Part shown: piece after piece, positions 9,418-17,606 of the stretch | Position numbering within the stretch: position 1 is the stretch's first letter | Layout: each line of letters begins with the position of its first letter | NCBI RefSeq assembly: GCF_021369635.1 | Contig: NZ_JAJNBZ010000025.1 | Location: forward strand, 18,647-82,646 | Direction: 5' to 3' | DNA: 64,000 bases | DNA from: Paenibacillus profundus | Lineage (GTDB): Bacteria > Bacillota > Bacilli > Paenibacillales > Paenibacillaceae | Notes under the pieces: generated by a model | Told to the model about the DNA's origin: nothing | Databases searched by the model: none | Seen by the model: only the letters and a program-made list of their open reading frames with translations | Program-made: the position numbers and the translations under genes

Positions 9418-10304
9418 GCCTCATTGAAGTGGAACATCTCAAATACCGCTACCCCGCGACAGAGAAGTTGGCGCTGAATGATATTTCACTGACGGCGGAA
9501 GCGGGTGAATTGATCGGTATTGTCGGGAAAAATACGGCTGGAAAGACCACCTTCTGCCAAGCGTTGGTCGGTCTGGTGCCGCACTTCTACAAAGGCGCAT
9601 ACGGAGGCAGCGTCCGCATCGGCGGCATGGATGTCAAGGAGAGCGGCGTGGACGAGACGATTCGCAAAGTTGGCATCGTCTTTCAAAATCCGTTCACCCA
9701 AGTGACCGGATCGAAGCTTACCGTGTACGAAGAGATTGCCTTCGGTCTTGAACATTTAGGCATCGCGAGACAAGACATGATGGAGCGTATTGATCATGCG
9801 CTGCATTTGCTCGATATTGAAGCGTACAAAGACCGCGCTCCCTTCGATTTGTCGGGCGGTCAGATGCAGCGCATGGCCATTGCAAGCGTCATCGCGATGC
9901 GGCCGCAGGTCATCGTGCTCGATGAACCGACGTCTCAGCTTGACCCGCAAGGGTCAGAGGAGGTGTTCCGTGCCATTCAAAGCTTGAGCCGCGAGGGCAT
10001 AACGGTCATTTTGGCTGAGCATAAGATGGAGAAGCTTGCTGCTTATGCCGATCGGATCGCGCTGCTTCATGAAGGGATGCTGATCGATTATGATACGCCC
10101 TCCCGTGTATTTTCGCGCAGCGATTTGGCTGAGTACGGTGTAGAGGCGCCGATATACACACGAGTGTGTCAAGCGATTGGCTTCCGTATGCTGGATATGG
10201 ATACGTATCCCGTAACGCTGGAAGAAGCGCAGGCGGCATATGAAGCGCAGCACAGCGCAATCTCGGCTTCATCACAAGAAGAGCAGGGTGGGCGTTATGA
10301 TTAA
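9414..10304 (+). CDS. ECF transporter ATPase A component
   Basis: This 296-residue ATPase has Walker A GKNTAGKTT, Q-loop VFQNPFTQ, canonical signature LSGGQMQR, Walker B VIVLDEP, and switch His in LAEHK. The ATG at 9414 overlaps the T-component stop and follows GGAGGG. It ends with a C-terminal tail of about 70 residues beyond the core. It pairs with the second ATPase downstream, overlapping it by 8 bases, which implies translational coupling. Confidence 0.9.
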   Translation: MSLIEVEHLKYRYPATEKLALNDISLTAEAGELIGIVGKNTAGKTTFCQALVGLVPHFYKGAYGGSVRIGGMDVKESGVDETIRKVGIVFQNPFTQVTGSKLTVYEEIAFGLEHLGIARQDMMERIDHALHLLDIEAYKDRAPFDLSGGQMQRMAIASVIAMRPQVIVLDEPTSQLDPQGSEEVFRAIQSLSREGITVILAEHKMEKLAAYADRIALLHEGMLIDYDTPSRVFSRSDLAEYGVEAPIYTRVCQAIGFRMLDMDTYPVTLEEAQAAYEAQHSAISASSQEEQGGRYD

Positions 10305-11094
10305 AATACAGGATGTATGCTTTGGATATAACGAGGGACAGGACGTATTGCAAGGCTTGACGCTTGAGTTCGATCAGCGTACGACAGCCATCATCGGTCA
10401 GAATGGCGCTGGCAAGACGACGTTGGTCAAGCTGCTGAAGGGGCTGCTCAAGCCGACTGGCGGGGATATTTGGGTTGCTGGAGTCAATTCGAAGGATGTC
10501 ACCGTGGCTCAATTGGCAGGCAAGATCGGATTGGTTTTCCAAAACCCGAATGATCAAATTTTCAAGCGCACGGTGTTGGAAGAAGTCATGTTCGGGCCCT
10601 TGAATATGAAGGTGGAGACCGCCGCTGCGAAGCAGCAAGCTTTGCAAGCGCTCGAAATGGTCGGACTGGCCGATCAGACTGATGTCAATCCGCACGATCT
10701 GGGGCTATCGGAGAAGAAGCTGATTAGCATCGCTTCGATCGTTGCCATGAATACCGACATTATCATTTTGGACGAGCCGACGATTGCGCAGGACGCTGCG
10801 GGGAAACGCCGCATCGCACAAATCATTGAGCAGCTGAGCCAAGAGGGCAAGCTGGTCATGACCATATTGCACGATATGGACTTTGTTGCCGCGCACTTTG
10901 AACGGACGATCGTCATGAACAGAGGAAAAGTAGTGCTGGATGACAAGACGAGAGAGGTGTTCTCTCATCAGGATTTACTGAGAGAGGCTTGCTTGGATAC
11001 CCCTTACGTCACACAGCTGGGCAAGCAGTGGGGCTTGCCAGAGACGGTCTTAACTACTGAAGAGCTGATTTCCGCCATGAAGAGGCCGCGATAG
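10297..11094 (+). CDS. ECF transporter ATPase A' component with degenerate signature motif
   Basis: The 265-residue ATPase has Walker A GQNGAGKTT, Q-loop VFQNPNDQ, Walker B IIILDEP and switch His in ILHDMD. Its ABC signature reads LGLSEKKLISIA instead of LSGGQ, so the composite ATP site formed by this signature and the partner's Walker A is probably weak. The start is the ATG at 10297 inside the end of the previous gene. The gene closes the operon ahead of a terminator at 11131-11177. Confidence 0.88.
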   Translation: MIKIQDVCFGYNEGQDVLQGLTLEFDQRTTAIIGQNGAGKTTLVKLLKGLLKPTGGDIWVAGVNSKDVTVAQLAGKIGLVFQNPNDQIFKRTVLEEVMFGPLNMKVETAAAKQQALQALEMVGLADQTDVNPHDLGLSEKKLISIASIVAMNTDIIILDEPTIAQDAAGKRRIAQIIEQLSQEGKLVMTILHDMDFVAAHFERTIVMNRGKVVLDDKTREVFSHQDLLREACLDTPYVTQLGKQWGLPETVLTTEELISAMKRPR

Positions 11095-11130
11095 CGCAGA
11101 CATTATATTCTGTGTCACCGAACCAACGAT

Positions 11131-11177
11131 AAGGAAGCACTTTGTCTGATTGCAAGACAGGGGTGCTTCTTTTTTCG
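11131..11177 (+). terminator. Terminator of the ECF operon
   Basis: GAAGCAC and GTGCTTC, with an inner TGTCT/AGACA pair, form a stem followed by a T run. Confidence 0.85.
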
Positions 11178-11284
11178 GTCAAATATGGAACATCATTGTT
11201 TTCATCGTAAGGAACAACTTCTTCCAAGGCGGCTGCGTCAGGAGTAGAAAGGGACATTTCCATAGATATAGGAGGCAGGGAGAA

Positions 11285-11618
11285 ATGAATATAAAAAGGG
11301 GACTGATCGCACTGTTGCTTATTGCGTCCGTAAGCATGGCCGCGTGCAGTTCTGCCACCACACCATCGCCGAACGAAACATCACCCACGCAGGGGGAGAC
11401 GCAGGATAAAGCGAAGCAAGCCGATTCAGGGACGGCGGGTGCAGAACAACCGTCAACGGGCTCGCCTAATTCGGACAATGTAGACGATTCATCCACACCA
11501 AACCAGTCATCGAATCAAGACGACTCTTCGACACAGGTGGGCCAAGGACGTTTATAGTCCCGTGAAGAATGAAGCGGGCGAAGCGCTTAGCGTGAATAAC
11601 GAGTTGACGTTGAAGTAA
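11285..11618 (+). pseudogene. Frameshifted secreted lipoprotein gene
   Basis: Translation from the ATG at 11285 (GGAGG ribosome site 9 bases earlier) gives a lipoprotein signal ending SVSMAAC and then a low-complexity Ser/Thr/Asp/Gln linker, stopping after 90 residues at a TAG near 11555. In another frame, from about 11543, the sequence continues as AKDVYSPVKNEAGEALSVNN and ends at 11618, directly before a terminator. The last part reads like the true C-terminus of the protein, so one indel near 11540 has probably truncated the gene; a folded domain may also have been lost. No family is recognised. Confidence 0.6.
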
Positions 11619-11649
11619 CAAAAAAAGGCTCCGGAGCGCCCTTTTTTTG
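11618..11649 (+). terminator. Terminator after the lipoprotein gene
   Basis: A-rich arm, self-complementary GCTCCGGAGC core and a seven-T tract. It starts at the stop codon of the shifted frame, supporting that frame as the original one. Confidence 0.8.
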
Positions 11650-11732
11650 TCCAACATTCGAGCGAGACGGGGGACATGTGCTACAATACGGTTAAGTTAA
11701 TTTGAGTTGATTTGAGGGGAGTTAGCAAGCAA

Positions 11733-12026
11733 ATGGGCGTTGCATTCGGAAGACTATACAAAGACATCTTGGAAGAATTGACGGTGGCGGTCGGGCTTAT
11801 CCCTGACGGATACACCTTCTTTGACATGACGGAAGAAGAGTGGACCGCACTTGGTGACACAGAACGACAGGAAGTGTTGGAAGCGCTCGCAGATGATGTG
11901 TTTTACGGATTGGGACAGGAGAAGCTGCTCTTTATCGGCAGCGGCAGTGTCCAGCATGATCCGAAGTTCCACATTATAGAAGTCGTGGTGGACAGTGAAA
12001 CGGTGGCTACGATACAGCTGACTTAA
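11733..12026 (+). CDS. Small hypothetical protein (97 aa)
   Basis: This acidic cytoplasmic protein without membrane segments begins MGVAFGRLYKDILEELTVAV. I do not recognise the family. A TGCTACAAT extended -10 element lies at about 11680. The ribosome site GGGGAG is a little far (about 12 bases) from the ATG at 11733; an upstream in-frame TTG (11712) is the alternative start. It converges with the acetyltransferase gene, with only 8 bases between stops. Confidence 0.6.
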   Translation: MGVAFGRLYKDILEELTVAVGLIPDGYTFFDMTEEEWTALGDTERQEVLEALADDVFYGLGQEKLLFIGSGSVQHDPKFHIIEVVVDSETVATIQLT

Positions 12027-12034
12027 ATAGGGTG

Positions 12035-12607
12035 TTACCGCTCAGCCTCTTCAGCTAGCGGATCGAACACCATGCAGTAGAATTGTCCATGTCCGGTCGG
12101 AGTTGGCCGTTCATACGTATCGGTAATCCGAAATCCGGCTTTCTTATATGCGCGAATGGCGCGTTCGTTCCAAGTCAGCACTTCCAGATCAATCTCATCC
12201 TCTGGATGACGGCGGAGGGCTTCATCTGCAATGACTTGGACGAACGATGCGCCTTGACCTTGACCGAGCATATCGGGGCGCATGCCCAAGCCTAAGCGAG
12301 TGACGCCGACGAGCGGGAACAGCTGCGCGAACCCTGCAAGTTCGCCTGCCGTATTGGTAACGGAGACGTATTGGTCGCGTCGGATGTCAGGGTCGCCCAT
12401 TTCTATGCCGAGCGCTTTCGTCTGATTCCACGGCAGGAAGCCGTACAGGTGATAGGGCGGCTCATATGTCCACGCGCAGATCTGTTCCGCATCTTCCTCT
12501 GTCATCGGGCGTACGCCGAATGGGGAGGATAAGGAATTGGGTGCAGCCGCATCTGGCTGAGGAGTTGGGCTGTCAGAATATTGGTCTGGACTATGGGATG
12601 ATGACAT
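12035..12607 (-). CDS. GNAT family N-acetyltransferase
   Basis: After a Pro/Ser-rich N-terminal stretch of about 28 residues the 190-residue protein shows a GNAT fold: VRPMTEEDAEQICAW (beta1-alpha1), the acetyl-CoA pyrophosphate loop LGLGMRPDMLGQGQGASFV and the closing NERAIRAYKKAGF. It transfers an acetyl group from acetyl-CoA to an unknown amine. AAGGGGGT precedes the ATG on the reverse strand. Confidence 0.85.
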   Translation of the reverse strand: MSSSHSPDQYSDSPTPQPDAAAPNSLSSPFGVRPMTEEDAEQICAWTYEPPYHLYGFLPWNQTKALGIEMGDPDIRRDQYVSVTNTAGELAGFAQLFPLVGVTRLGLGMRPDMLGQGQGASFVQVIADEALRRHPEDEIDLEVLTWNERAIRAYKKAGFRITDTYERPTPTGHGQFYCMVFDPLAEEAER

Positions 12608-12732
12608 GGATTAGACCCCCTTCAGGTATATGATAATATTGTGACAGGTTTGGATTCAATTGACAATATACATGCGGGCGGTTCAAATGGAAGAATAGGG
12701 TGCTGCGGCGCCCGTTAAGAGGGGGAATCGAA

Positions 12733-13596
12733 ATGAAGCAGCAGACATGGATGATCTCATTCGAGGAAGTGCAGGCTTTGTTGGGACAAGCCAGAGTTAT
12801 CATTGCAGACTGCCGCTTCTGGCTGGCAGAGCCGGAACGCGGGCATGCCGCCTATGAGGAAGGACATCTTCCTGGCGCGATCTACTTTAACTTGGACCAT
12901 GATTTGTCATCGCCTGTAGGCGCTCATGGCGGACGGCATCCGCTGCCTTCGCCAGAGATGCTCTCCAAGAGGCTGGGGGAACGTGGGATTGACCGTGATA
13001 CGACTGTCATTGTCTATGATGACCAGGGCGGGGCGATGGCGAGCAGGTTATGGTGGCTGCTGCAATATGTGGGACATCAAGGCATCGTTAAAGTGATGGA
13101 CGGCGGATACAGCGATTGGGCGAAGCTCGGCTACCCGATAAGCACGGAACAGCCATCCCCGGCTGCCCGCATATATGAGCCGCATGTCCGCCCAGATCTG
13201 GTCATGCATATGAAAGACGTAAGAGAACGGCTGGGCCGTCCGGGTGTCGTGCTGATCGATTCACGCGAGCCTGCGCGATATGCAGGAGAATCGGAGTCGA
13301 TCGATCCGAAGGCAGGCCATATTCCCGGCGCGGTGAATCATTTCTGGCGCTATGGTGTAGACGAGACGTCGGGACGATGGAAAGCCGTCGGATCGCAGCG
13401 TGAAGCGTGGGATCGGCTCGTAAAAGAGGCGAACGAGATTATCGTGTACTGCGGTTCAGGAGTTACCGCTTGCCCGAATGTGCTGTCCTTGTGGCAATCG
13501 GGTTATCCGCGCGTCAAGCTGTATGCGGGAAGCTGGAGCGATTGGATTAGCTATGAGGAGAATCCAATTGCGGTGGGGGAAGAGGAGAAGGCGTAA
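12733..13596 (+). CDS. Thiosulfate/3-mercaptopyruvate sulfurtransferase (tandem rhodanese)
   Basis: The 287-residue protein holds two rhodanese domains. The inactive N-terminal one (residues 8-140) has GHLPGAIYFNLDHDLSS. The C-terminal one (160-280) has GHIPGAVNHFW and the active-site loop YCGSGVTAC with the persulfide-forming Cys. It moves sulfane sulfur from thiosulfate or mercaptopyruvate to a thiophilic acceptor. The ATG at 12733 follows AGAGGGGGA. Its 3' end contains a 24-bp stretch (13531-13554) repeated exactly at 14872-14895, part of a rearrangement described in the findings. Confidence 0.92.
   Translation: MKQQTWMISFEEVQALLGQARVIIADCRFWLAEPERGHAAYEEGHLPGAIYFNLDHDLSSPVGAHGGRHPLPSPEMLSKRLGERGIDRDTTVIVYDDQGGAMASRLWWLLQYVGHQGIVKVMDGGYSDWAKLGYPISTEQPSPAARIYEPHVRPDLVMHMKDVRERLGRPGVVLIDSREPARYAGESESIDPKAGHIPGAVNHFWRYGVDETSGRWKAVGSQREAWDRLVKEANEIIVYCGSGVTACPNVLSLWQSGYPRVKLYAGSWSDWISYEENPIAVGEEEKA
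13531..13554 (+). repeat. 24-bp direct repeat, left copy (partner 14872-14895)
   Basis: Exact 24-bp direct repeat inside the sulfurtransferase gene, 1,341 bp from its partner. The pair brackets the oxidase gene at 13720-14799. Confidence 0.9.
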
Positions 13597-13719
13597 GCAG
13601 TTATACAGGTTGTAACACGGAGTACGTCGTCGCTCATGTGACGATGTACTCCTTTGCTTTGTGTCCAGGAGTATCGAGGTCAATTTGCACGTGCATGCGA
13701 TTCCACTTGATTCACAACC

Positions 13720-14799
13720 TCACGCGCGAGAAACAGCGGGGTCATCCCTCGTGTGGTCCTTAAAACGGGAGAGTCGACAAGGGACTAATTCGCTTCTTGA
13801 TTCCCGATTGATTATTTCACTTGCAGCCAGACGCGCAATCAGCGGCGCCAGCGTAATTGCAGAATGCATCACTGTCAGATAAAGTCCCTTTATGTGATCA
13901 TGGAAGCCCACGATCGGATAGCCGTCTTCAGGCATTGGTCTCATCCCGACCTGGATGCTTTCCAGTTCCAATTGATTCCCGCCCTTCAGACTGCGACGCA
14001 ACGTCTCGAACGCTCGCTTGCCGACCGCCTCTGGCCCGTTTTCTTCCGACTCGTCGATATAATCTTCCGCAGCCAGCAGCGTTTGATCCGTCAGTTGACG
14101 CGCTTCAAATTGCGCATTTGAGATTAATGTGCGTATCAGCTTATTCGCAGTTTTCATCCGAATCAGAATGGAAGGCGACGGCGTTACCGGCACGGGACAA
14201 CCTAACGGGTTGCAAAGTTCGGGTATGCCTGTACCTGCGGCCAATACCACGACATCCGACTCCAGAAAACCCTTGGACGTGTGGACGCCGACCAGGCAGG
14301 AATCTTCTTGCTGCAGCTGTGTAACGTTGGTACCGAACTGAACCTTTGCTCCGTACTCCCGCGCTTTGCTCAACAACAGATCCGTTAACCCTATCGGGTC
14401 CACCGCACCTTCTTCGCTGACAAACATCGCTTCATCCGGATATTCCTTCAGATTCGGTTCCAATGCCTCAAGCTGCTCCCGGTTTAATTTTTGAAAACGG
14501 AGTTGCTCCCTTAGGGGCGGATTGTCCCAAGTCAGCGCCCCGTGCCAATGAATTTGCAGTTCGGACAAATCTTGCTGAAGCGCATGATATTCTTCACAAG
14601 CTGCATCGTACAAATGCCAGTATTCGGGAGCCACCCTATGCGTCGTATGTATCCAGGCAAACGATTTTTCCGTGACTTCACGCGCCGCGGCGGGGTATCG
14701 TTCAATAACGGTTACATCTTGATTTCGTTTGGCCAGATGATAGGCCACGGACGCCCCGACAATTCCTGCGCCAATAATCACGATTTTTTGTTTACTCAA
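13720..14799 (-). CDS. FAD-dependent amino acid oxidase-like protein (DadA/glycine oxidase family)
   Basis: The 359-residue DAO-family flavoprotein has the dinucleotide-binding motif KIVIIGAGIVGASVAYHLAK at its N-terminus, ending in the acidic residue of VTVIERYP, and a C-terminal motif VGMRPMPEDGYPIVGF that contacts FAD. It probably oxidises a secondary or D-amino acid, substrate unknown. The TTG at 14799 is chosen because AAGGGGGAG lies 6 bases before it; a GTG at 14820 precedes that ribosome site. The gene lies inside the segment bounded by the two copies of the sulfurtransferase 3' end and is probably acquired. Confidence 0.8.
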   Translation of the reverse strand: MSKQKIVIIGAGIVGASVAYHLAKRNQDVTVIERYPAAAREVTEKSFAWIHTTHRVAPEYWHLYDAACEEYHALQQDLSELQIHWHGALTWDNPPLREQLRFQKLNREQLEALEPNLKEYPDEAMFVSEEGAVDPIGLTDLLLSKAREYGAKVQFGTNVTQLQQEDSCLVGVHTSKGFLESDVVVLAAGTGIPELCNPLGCPVPVTPSPSILIRMKTANKLIRTLISNAQFEARQLTDQTLLAAEDYIDESEENGPEAVGKRAFETLRRSLKGGNQLELESIQVGMRPMPEDGYPIVGFHDHIKGLYLTVMHSAITLAPLIARLAASEIINRESRSELVPCRLSRFKDHTRDDPAVSRA

Positions 14800-14862
14800 T
14801 AATGACTCCCCCTTTGTCACCTTATTGTAGCATAGGCGTCATAATAATCCGACGTCATAACA

Positions 14863-14928
14863 TATGAGGACAGCTGGAGCGATTGGATTAGCTATCCGGA
14901 CAATCCGGTAGCCACTGGGAAAGAGTAA
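14863..14928 (+). pseudogene. Orphan 3' tail of a second sulfurtransferase gene
   Basis: The frame YEDSWSDWISYPDNPVATGK ends in TAA at 14926 and matches the last residues of the sulfurtransferase at 12733-13596 (GSWSDWISYEENPIAVGEEE). Twenty-four bases are identical (14872-14895 and 13531-13554). The rest of the gene is absent. It appears to be the left-over end of the original or of a related copy. Confidence 0.85.
14872..14895 (+). repeat. 24-bp direct repeat, right copy (partner 13531-13554)
   Basis: Second copy of the 24-bp repeat; sequence diverges on both sides at the DNA level although the downstream reading frame stays similar. Confidence 0.9.
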
Positions 14929-15003
14929 AGCTGAAGAGCCCGCGTCTGACGAGGCCACTGAAAAACTTATACTATTAATTTTGTAAAATGAAATTAACTT
15001 GAT

Positions 15004-15052
15004 AAAGGCGACTTTTCATTCAATCCTGAATGGAAAGTCGCCTTTATTTATG
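15004..15052. repeat. Long hairpin at the end of a degraded IS element
   Basis: AAAGGCGACTTTTCATTCA pairs almost perfectly with TGAATGGAAAGTCGCCTTT around four bases. It lies just beyond the transposase remnant's stop and could be the element's terminator or terminal inverted repeat. Confidence 0.7.
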
Positions 15053-15068
15053 TTCTTCTCTATCTCTT

Positions 15069-15337
15069 TTACTTCATAATTGTCAATATTCTTTTGAGAT
15101 TGACAGCGAATATGGCCATTGCTCCTTGCATGTGCATGCCAACCAGACCCGAGGAAGATGCTACATCATACCTGTGTCTATGTTTCAACTATGTTTTGCT
15201 GATTTGATGCTTACCGAATAGGTTTTTGATTTCGCCCCTTCTTTATAACAACCCTCTTTACAAGGAGATTGCTTACACTTTTCGATATCAAAGTAATACG
15301 TGTCTACTTGATCTGGTCTCAGGGCTTCCGCAATAGC
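15069..15337 (-). pseudogene. IS1182-family transposase remnant
   Basis: On the reverse strand one segment reads ALRPDQVDTYYFDIEKC followed by CKEGCYKEGAKSKTYSVS, and a second reads YDVASSSGLVGMHMQGAMAI then FAVNLKRILTIMK and a stop. Both are characteristic of the zinc-finger-like and C-terminal parts of IS1182-type DDE transposases. Most of the gene, and the part between these two motifs, is deleted; the two pieces are joined near 15190 out of frame. The element is dead. Confidence 0.85.
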
Positions 15338-15439
15338 TTAACTCTATATTAGCTAACTTAAATCAACTTTAAAAGAACCTTGAAATAAGTTGAAAAAACA
15401 TCTTGTAAGAAGCAGAAAAAGAGGTTAATATATTTTTAT

Positions 15440-15464
15440 TGACTGTATAGTTAATTTATAGTCA
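15440..15464. promoter_or_regulatory. Palindromic operator upstream of the TetR gene
   Basis: TGACTGTATA and TTTATAGTCA form an imperfect palindrome (8 of 10 positions) over a 5-bp centre, only 17 bases before the TetR start. This is the usual place and form of a TetR-family autoregulatory operator. Confidence 0.6.
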
Positions 15465-15481
15465 TTAAAAGGAGGGGTATT

Positions 15482-16075
15482 ATGCCTAAGATTGTCACCG
15501 AACATGAAAAAGAAATGGTGAGAGAAGCGATGTATACAAAAGGGATTGAACTGATTCGCAAAAAAGGCGTAAAGCGGGTTACTGTGGAGGATATCACCAT
15601 TGCGACAAATATCGGTAAAGGTTCCTTTTACTCGTACTACAATTCCAAAGAAGAACTCCTCTATACGATTATCAAAAAGAACGAGAATAGAATGTTTGAG
15701 AGAGTGGAGTCCGTTTTGTCCAAAAAAATAAAATTGAAAGAAAAGCTTATAAAGGCATTGAAGGAAATCTATCTGGCAGCGGACAGTATTGTTCTCTACG
15801 TTTCTCCATCGGATATAGAGTATCTGCTTCGTAAGCTTCCAGATGAGGCGGCAGACTGGGAAGCATTAAAATCAAACGACTATTTTAGCAGGACCCTGTC
15901 GCTTTGCGGCATTGACGAATCGGGATGCGAGATTGATGTGCTTGCATATTTAATGAATGCGCTCCATTTTATTGGTTCGACAGATATGCCTTTTGGTGAG
16001 CGGGGAAGAGAGAAGGCCTTGGATATACTCGTCCATTCCATTGCCGACTACATGGCGGGGGGAGCCAAGCAATGA
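15482..16075 (+). CDS. TetR/AcrR family transcriptional regulator
   Basis: This 197-residue regulator has an N-terminal helix-turn-helix (residues 10-57) with the TetR pattern GVKRVTVEDITIATNIGKGS followed by FYSYYNSKEELLY. The ligand domain is not recognisable. AAAGGAGGGG precedes the ATG. It is more AT-rich than the flanking core genes. It is translationally coupled to a 33-codon ORF and then a hydrolase gene, so it probably controls that unit through the palindrome at 15440-15464. Confidence 0.88.
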   Translation: MPKIVTEHEKEMVREAMYTKGIELIRKKGVKRVTVEDITIATNIGKGSFYSYYNSKEELLYTIIKKNENRMFERVESVLSKKIKLKEKLIKALKEIYLAADSIVLYVSPSDIEYLLRKLPDEAADWEALKSNDYFSRTLSLCGIDESGCEIDVLAYLMNALHFIGSTDMPFGERGREKALDILVHSIADYMAGGAKQ

Positions 16076-16173
16076 GAGAATTCTTAAAGAAATACAAACT
16101 GTCGTATGGGATTGACCACAATTGTTCCGTTGAGCAGAACCGCGGTCATATCGGTTATCGGAGGTACCTATGA
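16072..16173 (+). CDS. Small coupled ORF (33 aa), function unknown
   Basis: An ORF reading MREFLKKYKLSYGIDHNCSV and on to RRYL starts on an ATGA overlapping the TetR stop and ends on an ATGA overlapping the hydrolase start. Four-base overlaps at both ends suggest it is translated, either as a small protein or as a coupling device. It might instead be a remnant of a larger gene. No family is recognised. Confidence 0.4.
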   Translation: MREFLKKYKLSYGIDHNCSVEQNRGHIGYRRYL

Positions 16174-17267
16174 GCGTTTTATTGATAGTTTTAAGCGGAT
16201 TGCTTATATTAATGGTTTGCTTGGTTCTGTTTGTCCAGTACAAGAAAAAGAAGAAGGCAAATCAAATTCGGATTACTCCCATGAGTAATGGCATTGATTG
16301 CAGAGAATTCGTAACCATCGGCGGCATTTCGCAATATTTGCATCATCGGGGCGAGGACATTGACAATCCTGTGATGCTGTTTTTGCACGGCGGCCCGGGA
16401 GAGCCTATACTGCCGTTTGCCCAAGAGTTTCAGATCCCGTGGGAGAAGCGTGTCACGGTCGTACATTGGGATCAAAGAAACAGCGGCAAAACCTATTTCA
16501 ATAATGATCCGAAACAAGTTGCGCCAACAACCACGGTTGACCGTATCGTTCAGGATACTTATGAAATTGTGAAATATTTGAAAAAAAAGTATCACAAAGA
16601 GAAGATTATCATTTTGGGACATTCATGGGGCTCGGTGCTAGGCAGCCTGTTCAGTAAAAAATATCCGGAGCTAGTGCAGGCTTATATCGGCGTTGGGCAG
16701 GTTGTCAATATGATTGACAATGAACGCGTCGGGTACGAAAAAGTACTGGAATCAGCAAAAGAAGCGGGAAACGACAACGATTATCAAGCTCTCCTTCGTT
16801 TGGAACCATACCCTCCCCGCGCATTCGATGATGACATGATCAGGAAACTTAAGAAGGTTCGAAAATTCCAAAGAAAATATAAGTCAGCGGCCGGTCCAAC
16901 AATGGAATTGATCGGCAATGTTTTATGTTCACCATTTTATACGTTCAAGGATATGCGTTATTTCTTTATCTCCGGGGCATTTAGTGTCGGACAGCGTCAT
17001 ATTTGGAAATATTTAATGGAATCGTTCGATCTGTCGTCTATGGGCGCTACATTTGAAATACCTGTCTTTTATATACATGGCGAGCGGGACTGGCAAACAC
17101 CCTATCCGCTGGCACAGGAATTCTTTTCAACAATAAAAGCGCCGCTCAAGCTGTTTTACTCCATTCCGGATGCGGGTCATATTGCCATGCTTGACCGGAA
17201 GGAGAAATTCAACGAGGCGTTATTTGATATTTTGGAGCGAACGAATGTTATGGCGACGGCCAAGTGA
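16170..17267 (+). CDS. Membrane-anchored alpha/beta hydrolase (proline iminopeptidase-like)
   Basis: The 365-residue protein has one N-terminal membrane segment (residues 3-24) followed by a Lys-rich stretch, then an alpha/beta hydrolase fold. The oxyanion motif is LHGGPGEP, the nucleophile elbow GHSWGS, the acid residue likely D in HGERDWQTP and the His in DAGHIAM. HGGPG plus GHSWG is typical of the S33 iminopeptidase group, which also contains esterases. GGAGGT lies 4 bases before the ATG. It probably acts at the membrane; the active-site side depends on anchor topology. Confidence 0.85.
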   Translation: MSVLLIVLSGLLILMVCLVLFVQYKKKKKANQIRITPMSNGIDCREFVTIGGISQYLHHRGEDIDNPVMLFLHGGPGEPILPFAQEFQIPWEKRVTVVHWDQRNSGKTYFNNDPKQVAPTTTVDRIVQDTYEIVKYLKKKYHKEKIIILGHSWGSVLGSLFSKKYPELVQAYIGVGQVVNMIDNERVGYEKVLESAKEAGNDNDYQALLRLEPYPPRAFDDDMIRKLKKVRKFQRKYKSAAGPTMELIGNVLCSPFYTFKDMRYFFISGAFSVGQRHIWKYLMESFDLSSMGATFEIPVFYIHGERDWQTPYPLAQEFFSTIKAPLKLFYSIPDAGHIAMLDRKEKFNEALFDILERTNVMATAK

Positions 17268-17296
17268 GTCTCTGCACAGGGCTCCGTTAATACAGG

Positions 17297-17445
17297 CGGA
17301 TGCGCTTATTGTCGCGGTCAATATCCATGCAATTTTACGAAATAGCGGAAAGTGCGTTGAAGTGCTTGCAGGCGAGATGTTGAAGGCTGCCCATAGGTTC
17401 TGCGCGGAGCCGGGCGTTTTGGGCACTTGGGTGGTGTATCCCTGA
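17297..17445 (+). other. Possible gene fragment, unrecognised
   Basis: The region after the hydrolase (17268-17606) holds no complete gene. One frame reads ADALIVAVNIHAILRNSGKC on to a TGA at 17445. It looks protein-like but has no ribosome site or start of its own, so it may be the tail of a lost gene. A terminator-like hairpin follows at 17607. Confidence 0.3.
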
Positions 17446-17606
17446 ACAAGGTCCCCGTTTTGAAACGAATGTAATCGCATTGCTAATTGTTTCTTGATGA
17501 TGGCAAATAGATTAAGCTGAGGTGGAGTAAACAAATGGGTGGAGATCGCCTATAAGAAAGAGACTTTTTTGTCGCACTATAAACTAAGTTATCCGACTAA
17601 AATACA

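Noticed and set aside
16072..17600. Similar FL..YKLSY peptides at 16081 and 17565 on both sides of the hydrolase gene
   Set aside because: The DNA is only weakly similar and the match is short, so a duplicated insertion footprint cannot be claimed.
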